DNA of 64,000 nucleotides from Verticillium longisporum (Eukaryota; Ascomycota; Sordariomycetes; Glomerellales; Plectosphaerellaceae). Every line of letters starts with the position of its first letter. Positions within the stretch are counted from its first letter, which is position 1. Location of the stretch: positions 2,728,001-2,792,000 of the forward strand of contig JAETXT010000011.1 in NCBI GenBank assembly GCA_019188255.1, in the 5' to 3' direction. The position numbers and the translations under genes were made by a program. The notes under the pieces are model-generated. The model ran no database searches, had not been told where the DNA came from, and saw nothing but the letters and a program-made list of their open reading frames with translations. Positions 11,734 through 22,686 of the stretch are shown piece by piece.

Positions 11734-11947
11734 TATTAGGATCTAAGGGAGGTATAAGACCGATAAGGGATCGCCTATTATTTAATCGTAGGAATTAAGA
11801 AGAGAGGACTAAGCGTAGTAAGGGAATAGTTATAAGAAAGGTTAATAGACTAAGATTTAGAGAAGGGCATCGATTATTCTATCTTCCTAGAGACCCCTAA
11901 GAGACTAATAGTTAATCCCTTTACTCGTTGCATAAGACTCCTTGATA
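11734..11947 (+). repeat. Right LTR of the chromovirus
   Basis: 214 bp, a direct copy of the left LTR (TATTAGG...CTTGATA). It is followed immediately by the TCGGG target duplication at 11948-11952. Confidence 0.9.
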
Positions 11948-12820
11948 TCGGGATTGGTATCACGAAAAGAACAACGTCGGACACAATGTTGGCTATAGCG
12001 ATAGCAATGTATATCACGGGAAAGTCGACACATTTTCCCGTAACGTAAGGGTCCCACGCAGACCGGATCGGCTTGCATCCGAAAGGAGCAACCCAGCAAT
12101 GGTGACGGTGTAGCTGGCAACCATGGCGATGGCAGACCAGATGACGATATTGAACTACTTCTGCGGCGATATTCGAAGGTATAGTGTTAGGAGTGATGTT
12201 TTGCTGAGGCCATTACAGGTGATGAAGATCGGGGCGGCAATGTAAGAACTCTGCCAATCGTCATTGTTAGCTTGGAGTCAAACAGGACTTTGAAAGGTGG
12301 GACGCTTTACCAGCATGTGTTTTTCGAATACATCGATTGGCATTTCCCAAGCATGATGCCCCAAACCACCGAGTGAAATGGACACTGAGGGATGGGAGTT
12401 TAGCCATCGTACGACTGCACTAGATGGGAAGCTTAACGTGACTTACAGATCTGGACCGACTGCATCACCACAGAGACCACCTGCCTTAGAGTTAATCACT
12501 GCAATTCATCTTCGCGCAACATTTTCTGGCGTACCCATGCAAACGTAATCAAGACTGTAGATGCCACTGGTTAGTGCCAGACGAAAACCAGAGCGCTTGA
12601 TGTGGGAAGGGAGACTGACCATCGTCAACTTGCAAGCCGCCCGCCAGAGCCTGCTTCGTGTACAGCCTCTGCGTCAAGCAAACGAGCGCCACGGATCCGA
12701 GTACACCAATATAAAAAAGTGGTCGACCACGTTCTGCTGCTGCGGTTTGTCAAAGTTCACTTCATAGCCGTCCGGCGGTGGTATGAAAGTTGTGACACCG
12801 TTGGTCACTGGAAAGGACAT
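11948..12820 (-). pseudogene. SAT4/rhodopsin-like integral membrane protein, 5' part of a split gene
   Basis: First half of the gene whose end lies at 2084-2671. Reading leftward from the ATG at 12820: MSFPVTNGVTTFIPPPDGYE, then the family's first helix and QRLYTKQALAGGLQVDDG, reached only by a one-base shift at the T6 run near 12711-12716. Later exons give VVSVVMQSVQI, SISLGGLGHHAWEMP (the conserved G.G.H.W loop), IAAPIFITCNGLSKTSLLTL, CKPIRSAWDPYVTGKCVDFP and SDVVLFVIPIP, which stops exactly at the transposon. There is an in-frame TAG for a conserved Trp near 12153 (a CpA-to-TpA change on the plus strand, RIP type) and another one-base shift near 12080. Introns with GTCAGT, GTAAGT and GTAAAG donors are still visible. 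The original role, a plasma-membrane receptor-like SAT4 protein, is a family-level inference. Confidence 0.85.
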
Positions 12821-14111
12821 GACGTTGATTGCTGCACGCTGAAAGAGACGCTGACGAAATAGACGTAAACGATAGGCACGCCAAGAGAGTATCAGAATGA
12901 AGACATCTCAAAACTTATGAGGTTCGTGGCTCAGGACCTAATTTTGGGAGACCAGATCGCCACGACTTCTCTGTGGTCGAAATCCTCCTGAAGAACCCAT
13001 GACGTTGGTTGAATCTCTTGCTGTGCAACCTGGGAACGAAACCCAAATCCATGTCGACAGTCTTCCTCGTCTCGACCACCAGGTTTATACCAAAACAAGG
13101 GTAGTTGCTGTGGAGTTTTCATGACCGTTGGTCTCCTAGATGCGATCAGCAAAACGGCACATCCTGCATTGGACGAATGCCGCTGCTGCGCCGCGCAGCG
13201 GCAGCCAAGGGATCAAACTTTACGCACAAGAGATTGCCCTTCGCCAGCCGAAGGAGTTCCAAGACCACAAGCAGGTCTCAAAGCAATTATTGTCATTCCC
13301 CCGTCTTGCCAGTTCATCTCAGGGGTTGTTGACTCCCGGCCCAACCAAAGGCCAAGAAAGCAGCTCTGTTGGCAATTTTGTATGCAGTTGGTTCTTCAAG
13401 CCCCAGAGCGCAGGGGTTGTCGGAGGCCGGAACAGCCAGCCCCTGTTTCCGGCGCCTCTTCCCGGCTTTTCGGCCGGGGTGATAGGCCGGGGGTGGAAAC
13501 AGGGTCCTATACTGGACCTTGGACAACCGTAGAAACCCGCCGTAACAGCGGGATATGTTGATGATAGCAAGATTTCTTTAGACCTTAAGTCCGCCGTTGC
13601 GTTCAAGTTGTGCTGCGGGCCTAAAAGCATGTCACTATGCTCACTGTTAAGACGAACGAATCGAGATTCCGGTCGTCAACATTTGATGACCCCTCTGTTG
13701 CCTGCAATGGAGCTGGTAATTTTGATGAGGAGGACCATGTGAAGGCCACATCAGAGCCGTCGTCGCCGTGGAGGCCGAAAGAGCCATGACAAGACACGCC
13801 TCTCCGCTTGGTGATACCCCTTGCTGTCGGATCCCGCCGATTGTGCATGGCCAGACTTTTGTCAACCCATGCCTCAACTCTGCATCTAGCCCTGTCATTC
13901 TGCAAGTGACGACCAACAAGCATACTCGCCCCTGTCCCGACAAATCACACAGCTTGGTGTTTGGATTATCAAAAGCCACCCCGTTGCACTCTGGAATTTC
14001 CCATAATTCCTCGTCTCCCACGTGTGCAGTCTGTATGCGAGCCAATCTTCCTCTAGAACCTGTCAGCCCAAACCAACGGACCACCGTCACCTCCCTCGAA
14101 AAAGAAAAGCA
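12821..14111. other. Intergenic, no gene recognised
   Basis: Contains the 5' side of the SAT4 remnant and the upstream region of the EthD gene. A GC-rich patch at 13300-13550 has TG...CA-like ends but lacks a target duplication. A 50-codon frame at 13637-13789 is not supported by any family. Confidence 0.55.
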
Positions 14112-14746
14112 ATGACCCGCTTCAACTCGATGCTCGCCGTCGCGGCGGCGGCACTCTTCGGCGCCACGCTCGCCACGTGCAAGAGCAACACCGGCCTCCT
14201 GCAGATGGTGACCTACGTGAAGCGTCACCCAGACTTCACGCGCCAGGAGTTCTGGGACTACTGGCAGACGCAGCACGCGCCGAGGGTCGCGCCCCTGGCC
14301 GCGCACTTCAACATCAGCCGCTACCCGCAGGTAAAAGCAACCGCCATAGCCCCCCTTTTCTTGTTCCGTCGTCACGTTGCCGAGTCTCGAAGATCTTTCC
14401 TCTGACGCACGTCCCCAACCCTCAGGTCCAGGTCGGAGGCAAGATCCCCGCCACCGTAGCCGGCGCCGCGGAACCCGTGTCGAACGAGCTCGTCGACTTT
14501 GACGGCATCGCCATGTTCCTGTACGAGGCGCCCGAGGTCCCCGGCGCCATGCTCTCGCACCCTTACTACACCGCCGTCGTTGAGCCCGACGAGCACGTCT
14601 TCATCGACAAGTCGGCGCCGGGCAACGGCATGGTCGCGACGTACATTGGCAACCACGTCGAGGTCGTCGATAGGGCGAGGGACGTCTGGGTGGGAGACGA
14701 CGCCACGCGTATCAAGTTCCAGCAGCTGTTCGACTCGTATGCTTAG
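14112..14746 (+). CDS. EthD-domain protein with N-terminal signal sequence
   Basis: Two exons (14112-14330 and 14426-14746; GTAAAA donor, CTCAG acceptor) encode about 179 residues. After MTRFNSMLAVAAAALFGATL, a hydrophobic signal-like start, comes an EthD dimeric alpha/beta-barrel domain (PF07110). Its features are LLQMVTYVKRHPDFTRQEFW, the 'W...HAP.V.PL' helix, and a second half with FDGIAMFLYE and PYYTAVVEPDEHVFID. EthD proteins are small ferredoxin-like-fold proteins, some acting in degradative or polyketide pathways. The substrate here is unknown, and no pathway genes flank it. The apparent secretion signal is less usual for the family. The gene is intact, with strongly GC-biased third positions unlike the damaged DNA to its left. 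Confidence 0.85.
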
Positions 14747-16567
14747 AGGAGGCGTCGTACATGGAGGAGGCGGACGCGTGGGAAGTCATGTTAATACTTC
14801 ATGTTTACGAGGGAGGACGCTTCAGAGCTTTTTGCGCAGAGCAGATGGTCATTGTTGTGCCATAGAGCTTGGGTCTTAAGGTTCTCTCCAATGTATAATG
14901 TTTGGGCGTCCAACGAGGGGGCTGCGGGTCTGGGTGATGTGGGGAGGTATCTCAACAGGGGGACGAAGTAGAGGGTCCAACCCGAGAAAGACATCCCATC
15001 AGCATGACCGTGACAGACAAATTCAGATGGATGCGGTGCGTCGCCCAGGGCCTCAGAATAGCTTGAGAACACAGAAACTTGAACAGCTACAAAGAATCAA
15101 GAATGAATGAATGAATGGTGAAATGGAAGATGCTCTCCAATAACATCCCTAGCGAGTGCACCTGAAGGGTCAATCGAACGGTCAGGTTCGCGATTTGCAC
15201 CCCCTTCCAGATGACAAGCCCTGCGGATCGTCTTCCATCTACCCGAACGGTGATCGCCTTTCCCCCAAGAGGCTGACACAGGCTGACTGCCAGTTCCAGA
15301 ACACACCTAATCTATCAAACATGGAGCTACCATCGATAGTGTGCCCGAAAAGTCGATCTCGGTATCTCGACAACAAGCACTGCCGCCCGCCACGCGCAGT
15401 GTCACATGGAGGCTTCCCAAAGCAGTCAACGGGCCGCTCGAAACGAGAACGGCTGCTCGTCACGGGGCCCCTGGCCTCGCATGCCCACCAATTTCGAGTT
15501 CCACGAATCGATCATGACGAGAGGATGAATCAAAGCCTCGCCCCGATCCGGCACTATTCAAGCCTGCCAGTGCCAACCAACAAAGGAGTGACAGCATAGC
15601 GACGAACAGAGAAGGGAAGTAAGAGCTCTCCCATCTCGCTGCAAACAAGCACCAAGCCAGGAAGGACGTCTTTCCGTCGTTGCATTGTGCCGGGGTATCA
15701 TTCATCGAAAAAAGAAAAAACAATGCGCACACCCCTAACCCGGACGCTTGCCACCACCCCCCTACTCTCCATTGCATTGCAACTTCTCAGTGTACAACGA
15801 AATACAAATGCATGAACCACGAAGGATCCTGGCATGCCATGCTCAGCCGTCCGTCCTGCTGACCCCCCAAGCCACGACACGCGGTGCGCTGTCTCGCGTT
15901 TTCGGAAGTACCAAACACCCACATTGACCCTTCTCACCAGGGCCTTAAGACGCCCAGTATCGGGCTGAAGGACAGCCTCACCCAAAGATGTTTGTCGGCC
16001 CGTCCACCGACCTGCAGCGTCGCCGTCTCATCACATCCTCTGGGTAAATGCACTCCGGTAGTTCGACATTATCCTACCGACAGAACCTGCCGGCCGGCTG
16101 GGCCTCGGGAACGCTGAGCAAGGGGGCAGTGAGGGGAGTGACATCGTGGCCTGAGCTGCCGTAGAAAGGCAGCACTGGGCGCCGGGTAATCTGTTCAGCA
16201 GGCCGAAGACCATGCGGGGGTCCGGCCGGCGAGTAGATTAACCAGGCCTTTAGGCACAACTTGAGATCCGTCCACAATGGCCGGCCCGTCCGGCACGAGC
16301 ATTGTCCCGAATGGGAGATCGGCTCCGCGCTGGGTGTTTTGATCGGAAGCATTACAGGAAGACAAGTGCGTGAGGAAACAGGGCGCTTTGTTCAGAGGGC
16401 ATGGACAGCACAATTCATGGACCAGCAAAAGACCCAGAATTCAACTTGATTCTTTCTACTCCTACCCAAAATTGACCACTTAATCTTTACGCTGGTATCA
16501 TTTTCTTTTCGTTGTTGCTGCTCTATGCTGGACTCCGCCTCTCTTTGCAGAGGCTCTTCATGCAATG
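14747..16567. other. Intergenic, no gene recognised
   Basis: Lies between the EthD gene and the 3' end of CHO2 and holds both 3' flanks. Open frames of 60-147 codons on both strands lack family resemblance. Confidence 0.6.
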
Positions 16568-19500
16568 CTATGCTTCAACCTTCTCTAATGGCGTTGTCGT
16601 TCCCTTGGATGGAGACATGCTGTAGGGCGCCTGAACACGTTAGTCGACCTGATGTTGCGAGTCACGAATCGCGAGACTTACCAAGACTTGCTTCGCGTTG
16701 CAAATCCGCCACGCCAGTTTCTTTACATTGCCATCCGCTGGCACAACGGCCGGCGCAAACTCAACACCGAATGCCTGGTGAATGGCATACACAACACGCT
16801 TCGCATACTTGCTGTCTCGCTCAACGTGCCCGCCAAAGGGCTCGTCGACCGTCGTGGGCGCAATATCCGGATCGCGGTCGAGGCAGTTTCGCACAAGGGG
16901 CAACAAGGCCTGCTCAACGGCCTTCTCGTAGACGCCTAGCGAGTCGACCTCAACATCTTCTTCGTCGAAGCGGCCGATGCGAACCTCAAAGGGCTGAGAT
17001 ATGGTCATGACGTTGTGCTTGCCATTGTGGTGGTAGCGGAACTCAAACACGCCGGACGTCCACCAGAGGCGGTCACCCTCAAATACAACCTCGCCTTCGA
17101 CGAGGGTAGTCGAGCCGTCGGAGGAGACAGGATGGTCGGGAACGAGGATGGCCTTGTCGGCGGTGGCGTCATACTGGCCGGGGTGGTAGGCACCCAGCGA
17201 CCGAGGGAGGGAACTTCGGTAGCCTCTCGCGAGTGATTGTCTGTGACCATGTACAGACCGATCCAGTCCTTGCTGCCGTGATTCGCCGGGGCCCGCCACT
17301 TCACCTTGAGAGGTGCACCATACTCGAACATGAGCGTCTCGACCCGATGAGGGAACCGGGCCGTGACGCTCTCCTTGCCAGTCGCGCGCTCGTTGGCCGC
17401 GGACAGACTAGACGGAGTTCCCTCAACCACCAGAGAGTAGTGCTTGGGGTTGAAGCCAGCAAGGTCGAGTGAGAGCCTAGTGATGGTGAAGCGCGCAGGA
17501 TATGTGTTAAACAGGGCTGTCGTGTCACGCACAATGGTCTTGACACCCGATGTGAACTTGGGACGAGCGGCCTCGAGGAAGTCCTCCACGAAATGCGACG
17601 TGTCGTCCAGGACCTTGTCAACACCACGTTGCCAGCCCTGAACAGGGGGCGGAAGCGATCGTTTGATGAACTTGGTCAAGCCGGCCCCTTCACGGAGGCT
17701 GCGGCCGTAGATCTTTTGCATGTGGGGCTTCTTTACGTAGGCGATGAATCCTAGGGTCAGGATCTGGCTGAAGAGGGCCATGACGAAGATCGCTCGACTC
17801 CATGTGATAAGGGCAGCACCCCACAACCCAGCAGTGCCGAACACGCGCTCGGGGTTGTTCAGGAAACGGTAGATGGACGTGTAGGTCAGCTTGGCCTGGT
17901 GGTCATAGAAGAAGTCACCGAAGAACCAGCCAAACTCGCCGAGGGAGTCATAGACGCTGACAGCGGTCCAGATCTGCAGCGCAACAAGACCGGCTCCGAG
18001 AACGTGCCAGAGCAGGACCCAACCGTAGTTCCAGTCCTCGGGAGTCGAGTACATTTTCCAGCAGGCTGCAACGAACGAGGTGTAGCACATGACCATGCTG
18101 ACGTGGTACATGCCCTTCCACTGCTGCCAGCCCTCGGCGGTGCTCTCGCCGAACTTGAGGAAATGCCGCGTCCACATCTTGCGCTTGGACTGCTCGGTCA
18201 AGATGTATCCCAGTCCAATGTGGTACCAGGCGCGCCAGATGACGGCATGCGCGGCGAAGAGGGCCTGGTACAGAGGAGTAGAGGGCGTGACAATCGTGAG
18301 CAGAGCCACGTAGAAAGGCAGCATGATGACTGTGTAGTCGGTGATCCGGAAGAGGTCGAGATTGTGCAGGCCGAGCAGGTTGTGAACTTGGGACGGCGCC
18401 TCCTTGGGGGCACGGTAGTATCAATCACGACTTCATCAGCGACTTCGAAGCCGCTCAGGGCGGCGGGCTGGGCCTCATGTCCGGACATGGTGCGCTTACG
18501 GGGTGGGGGCGGGTTGTACGTCTTCTCGATGTGAGGGTTCTCAACGATGACGAGGAAGGCGAACTGAGCAAGATGAGCGACGATGGAGATGAAAAGCACC
18601 TCATAGCTCGCGGCCATCATGGAGATGCCGTAGTAACCGGCATAGCCAATGGAGTACATGGGGTGGGGAGCCATCTCAAAGACACCGTCAAAAGTGAGCT
18701 CCTGGTCGATAAGGTAGAAGAAGTCACCCCAGTACCAGGCGTAATCCTTGACCACCCTGTGCGCATCGAGCTTGACCCACAGGTTGAAGAGGACGAGGCC
18801 AATGCCAATGGACCAACGCACGGCGCCAATGATGAAGCTCTCGCCCTCAGGCTTGTGACCGCAGATGATGGCGAACAAGCAGTAGGAAACGAAGTCACAC
18901 ATGAGGATGAGGTCAACAACGCGACGGAAGGTCAGCCAGGTGTTGTACTCCATGGGCGCCTTCTCGAACTCGTAGTCTTCGGGAATCTTGGCCTCGAGCT
19001 CACGCTTTAGGGTGTTGTACAGCCAAGGCCTGGGCTGTTTGCCAGTGCTTGGGTGCTCGAAAAGCTTCCACCGCGTGGCCCAGGTCTCCAGACGACGGTG
19101 CTGGGACTGAATAGTCAAGAGATAGCCGATGCCAATGTTGTAGGACGCTCTCCAGAAGAGGAAGATCAGAGCAAAAACAGGCCGCTTCAGACCCCAAGGA
19201 AGGAGGTATGCGATGGCGATCATGCCACCAAGGAACGCGAGCACGAGAACGTCGGAAATATTTTTGGGCTGCCGGGGATCCAGGAGCTGGGACACCATGT
19301 CATGGGTCGTGGGAACGGTGAAGACTACAGCATGGGGGATTTAGGTCAGAGTGGGGTTCTTCGGGTTCACAGATGTGGTCGTTGATTTTCGTGACATTGC
19401 TGAGTTACGCACCTGTGCCATCGGGTGTTCGACCAAAAGTCTTTTTCGGCTTCTGATCCGACTCCTGCTCAGCTGCAGGCTCCGACTCCTGCTGAGCTGC

Positions 19501-19620
19501 AGGCTCCGACTCCTGCTGAGCTGCAGGCTCCGATTGCTGATTGGAAGATGGAGACGGCGCCGGTTTCTGACGGAGCCGCACGCTGGCGGCGCCGGCCGAG
19601 ACATCGGCGGCGGAGCTCAT
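16568..19620 (-). CDS. CHO2: Phosphatidylethanolamine N-methyltransferase (first methylation step of phosphatidylcholine synthesis)
   Basis: SAM-dependent conversion of phosphatidylethanolamine to its monomethyl form in the ER membrane. Exons are 19413-19620, 16682-19324 and 16568-16630, giving about 971 residues. A low-complexity N-terminus (QQESEPAA repeats) leads to two tandem multi-helix PEMT units: [27 protein letters not shown] and [15 protein letters not shown], then [20 protein letters not shown] and [13 protein letters not shown]-terminal beta-rich region follows ([31 protein letters not shown]), and the protein ends [20 protein letters not shown]. The frame breaks twice, at the G5 run 18406-18410 (minus-strand C run) and at 17180-17183. 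One added C at each restores family sequence ([36 protein letters not shown]), so both look like sequencing errors. It shares an upstream region with the divergent MFS gene. Confidence 0.95.
19457..19528 (-). repeat. Three tandem 24-bp units in the CHO2 N-terminus
   Basis: Three near-identical 24-bp copies (one base differs) encode an 8-residue Glu/Ser/Pro/Ala/Gln unit. Being a multiple of three, copy-number change would keep the frame. Confidence 0.9.
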
Positions 19621-21094
19621 GCTGGGGGCAATTGAGTCGGAGCGCGGCGAGGCGGGGATTTAGGTCCGGAATGGGCGGGTGTTGGGGGCCGCAGGTTGAT
19701 GCGGTCGTAGGGCGGCGATACCGGCTTGTGAGTGGGGATCACAAGTGTAGGGACGTGCGTGAAGGCGAATATGTGTTCACGCGATCAGGCAGCGCAGGTG
19801 GACGGGCGGAAAAGAAAGGGGATAAGAGAGGGGAAGAGAGGCAGAGAGCGAGAGAGCGAGAGAGTAAAAAGAGTGAGAGGATGAGCGAGATGTCGAGGAT
19901 CTGAAAGTCGGAGGGTGAGCTTCTCTAGCTGCAGGACTCGTGCGGGCAGGTCGGCCGAGAGAGTGCCGCTGTTGGCTGAGCTTACAACGTGGTACTCCTC
20001 TGAAATGTCACAGATAGCTTGGCTATTGCGTCGGGTCTCCAGTGTTTTCAACGGGTTTTCGCTGCAGTCCGAATCACATGGGATTGGCCTGTTCCCTATT
20101 TCTTCTTGTCGCTTTTTTGCCTTTTGCGTAATGGTCAACCTCAAGTCGCGACGAGCTGCAGGGTTTGAACCGTGGGAGTTTCAGCAAATAGGTTTCGAGT
20201 CGGCAGGCAGCGGGACCAATCAGCCGGTACTGTCGAGAGAAAACCCCGCGGGATGCCGCAGCAGGGCGTGGGTGAAGGAGAGGTTGGTGCGTGCTGATGG
20301 TGCAAGCTCGCAATGGAGGGGGGGAGCCGCGCACAGAGAGAAGAGGGGAGGCTTGAAGCTCGATGCTTGAATCCCAGCCGTCCGTTCCCAAGAGAAGAAG
20401 AACAAGCGCCCGAGTCGTGTACAACGGGGCAGTGGATGTAGGCCAGACCGCAAGCGGTGGGTGAGGTGGAGGTTCCCAGACAAGCTTGGGGAATGGAGGG
20501 AGTTGTTGCGAAAGAGACAGATGAGGATGTGAGGCACACGACAGGAAAAGGGAAGCCAGGAAAAGAAATTGGAACGAAGAGGAAACGAGAGCAAGTGGCC
20601 TCAACGTTTTCACTAGCAGGCACAGGCAATTCCAACAGGCTTCCTCGTGGGCAGGAACATGTGACGAGCGGGCGGGGTCTCTCCTTTGCTCCTTCTCCGT
20701 CCTGTCCTATCAGTTGCCTCCCTCGAGCGCTCTCCAGCCACAGCTCGAGTATTTCCGGCCTGTTCGAAGGAGTTCCAGAGCTCGCTTAGCCACAGCCAGA
20801 CTCAAACACGCTCATCTCACGCAATTCTCACGATAGTCCGCCATCGCGACCGACGACGCCAGCGACCCATCTCGACTCCGATTCCTTCACGCACCTAACA
20901 CGATGGAGCAATGGCCTGGTGTAGATATATTGAGGTGACCCCTCGCGAAGGATACGGTAAGAGGAGAACTCATCAAACGTGAGAAGTCAAGCATCAATCG
21001 ATCCACGAAACTAGGTGCAGTCTTGTGACATTATACGTCTCACTTACCTCGAAATCACTCTATCTTACCCATATTATCCTTCGTCTCATCCGTC
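19621..21094. promoter_or_regulatory. Shared upstream region of CHO2 (left) and MFS transporter (right)
   Basis: 1.47 kb between divergent starts. An uninterrupted purine tract at about 19807-19880 (GA-rich on plus, CT-rich in the CHO2 sense) lies about 190 bp upstream of the CHO2 ATG, typical of filamentous-fungal core promoters. Open frames in the region look non-coding. No specific operator can be named. Confidence 0.5.
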
Positions 21095-22686
21095 ATGTCA
21101 CTCAAGATTGACGAGAAAGAAGGGGACGTGACCACAACACCAACGGCTGGGAGTGTCATTGCGGAATTGAGCAATGCTATCGACCCAGTCTTGCAGAAAC
21201 GGGTCATGCTTAAGCTCGACGCAGTCGTGTTGGGATGCTTTGGAGTCATGTATCTCATGGCGAATCTGGACAGAAACAACCTGGTGAGTTGCCGGTTTCC
21301 GCAGCTGCGTACTCTGACCTTCAAGATAACTAACGCGAATCTCTCGTTGTGAAGGGCAACACCAATATCATGGGGCTCCCCGAAGATCTGGGCCTCAAAA
21401 GCAATGAATTTGGTAACGCAGTAACATTGTTCTTCGCGACTTACGTTGCCTTCGAGGCCCCTTGTTCGATTGCCCTTAAAGTCGTCGGACCAAAAAACCT
21501 GCTGTCGGTCTGCATGCTCGGCTGGGGCGTCACTTGCCTCGGCATGGGCTTCATCACCAACGTCCAACAGCTGTACGCCTGCCGCCTGATCATTGGTGCG
21601 TTCGAAGCCGGACTGATACCTTGCATCAACGCCTACATCGGCATGGTCTATCTCCGTAATGAGATGTCCCTGCGCTCTGCCATTATGTATGGCTTCAGCG
21701 CTTTGGCAGGTGCTGTTGGAGGTCTGCTAGCCTCAGCCGTTTCCAACATCAACGCAGGCGGCCTGCCCTCTTGGTCCTGGCTATTTATCATCGAAGGCAT
21801 CATCACCATTGCCTGCGTTCCTGTCCTCTATACCATTTTCCCCAAGGATCCGCGGACCGCCTGGTTCTTGAATGAACAGGAGCGCGAAGTCATGCGTCTT
21901 CGTTTCGAACTTAACCCTCACCTGTCTCTCGAGGACAAGTTCTCGTGGGCCAAGGTGTTCAGCGCTTTCAAAGACCCGAAACTATACCTGCATGCCGTCC
22001 TCGAGTTCTGCGTCAGTCTTTCGCTCTTCAGTTTCATGACCTTCTTGCCTGCCGTCATTAGAGGATTGGGGTACGCTAGTGTCAAGGCCCAGCTACTCAC
22101 GGTGCCGGTCTACCTCTGGGCCACCGTCGCTTATATCGGTATTGCCTTGGCGTCTGACCGTATCGGACTGCGTAGCCCTTTCATCATCGGCGCGTGCATA
22201 GCGCTCATCACTGGATACACGATGATGCTCGCTAGCACGACCATTGGAGTCCGCCTCGCGGCAGTGTTTTGCCTCGGAACAGGCGTCTACGCAACGGTAA
22301 GCCATGTCAACAAGACTGATATTATGGCTGATTCACTAATATTTCTTTTGGCAGTGTGGCCTCTGCATTGTGTGGCTAAATAGCAATTTCGCGGGACACT
22401 TCAAGCGTGCTACAGCGCTCGGCATCGTGTACAGGTAGGGAACAGCTCAGGCATCGTCGTTGGCCAAATCTTCACCACTTCGAGCGCGCCACGGTATCTC
22501 AAAGGCGTGCGCATCAACACAGCTTTCGCTTCATTTGGGATCGTGCTTGTCGTTCTGCACGTCTTGGCACTGCGGCATGTGAATGCGAAGCGTAGGGAGA
22601 GATTGACGACATGGCTTCCAATAGTGGCGGAACAGCCCAATGTGGGTTTTAGTGACTTTGACGACACTTTTCGGTACAACTTGTAG
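21095..22686 (+). CDS. MFS transporter, anion:cation symporter family (Dal5/allantoate-permease-like)
   Basis: Three exons (21095-21283, 21355-22296, 22355-22686) give about 487 residues. The start includes LDAVVLGCFGVMYLMANLDRNNL, the signature of this family's first helix ('D...N...A'), with the intron directly after DRNNL. It continues with GLPEDLGLKSNEFGNAVTLF, YACRLIIGAFEAGLIPCINA (TM4 motif G...G..PG), WSWLFIIEGI (the conserved R/I-EG motif) and a second half of six helices. The family imports organic anions such as allantoate, nicotinate, pantothenate or biotin; the substrate cannot be read from sequence. The frame breaks once at 22433-22440: one added G gives the family's 'VGNSSGIVVGQIF'. 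Without correction the protein ends about 85 residues early. Confidence 0.88.

Larger units (their letters stand above)
2672..11947 (+). mobile_element. RIP-degraded Ty3/gypsy LTR retrotransposon (chromovirus), full-length with nested insertions
   Basis: Two 214-bp LTRs in direct orientation (2672-2878 plus 3171-3177; 11734-11947) bound an internal region with degenerate gag, protease, reverse transcriptase, RNase H, integrase and chromodomain in that order on the plus strand. The 5-bp sequence TCGGG lies on both sides (2667-2671 and 11948-11952). Deleting the element with one TCGGG copy rejoins the interrupted SAT4 gene in frame, so the boundaries are well fixed. The LTR begins TGTTAGG (TATTAGG in the right copy) and ends CTTGATA/CTTAATA, which fits an original TG...CA element after C-to-T and G-to-A change. 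Cys/Trp/Gln codons have become Tyr/stop throughout. This is the RIP pattern, so the element is dead. It holds two younger insertions, at 2879-3165 and 8607-10464. Confidence 0.93.

Noticed and set aside
13327..13547. Possible second solo LTR (TGTTGAC...GTAACA)
   Set aside because: The ends are TG...CA, but flanking 5-mers (GGGGT and GCGGG) do not match and no partner copy is in the window.
13637..13789. 50-codon frame upstream of the EthD gene
   Set aside because: Reasonable composition, but no family, no intron signals and no support beyond an ATG and a stop.
15156..15599. 147-codon frame between EthD and CHO2
   Set aside because: No recognisable domain; other frames in the same stretch are equally open.
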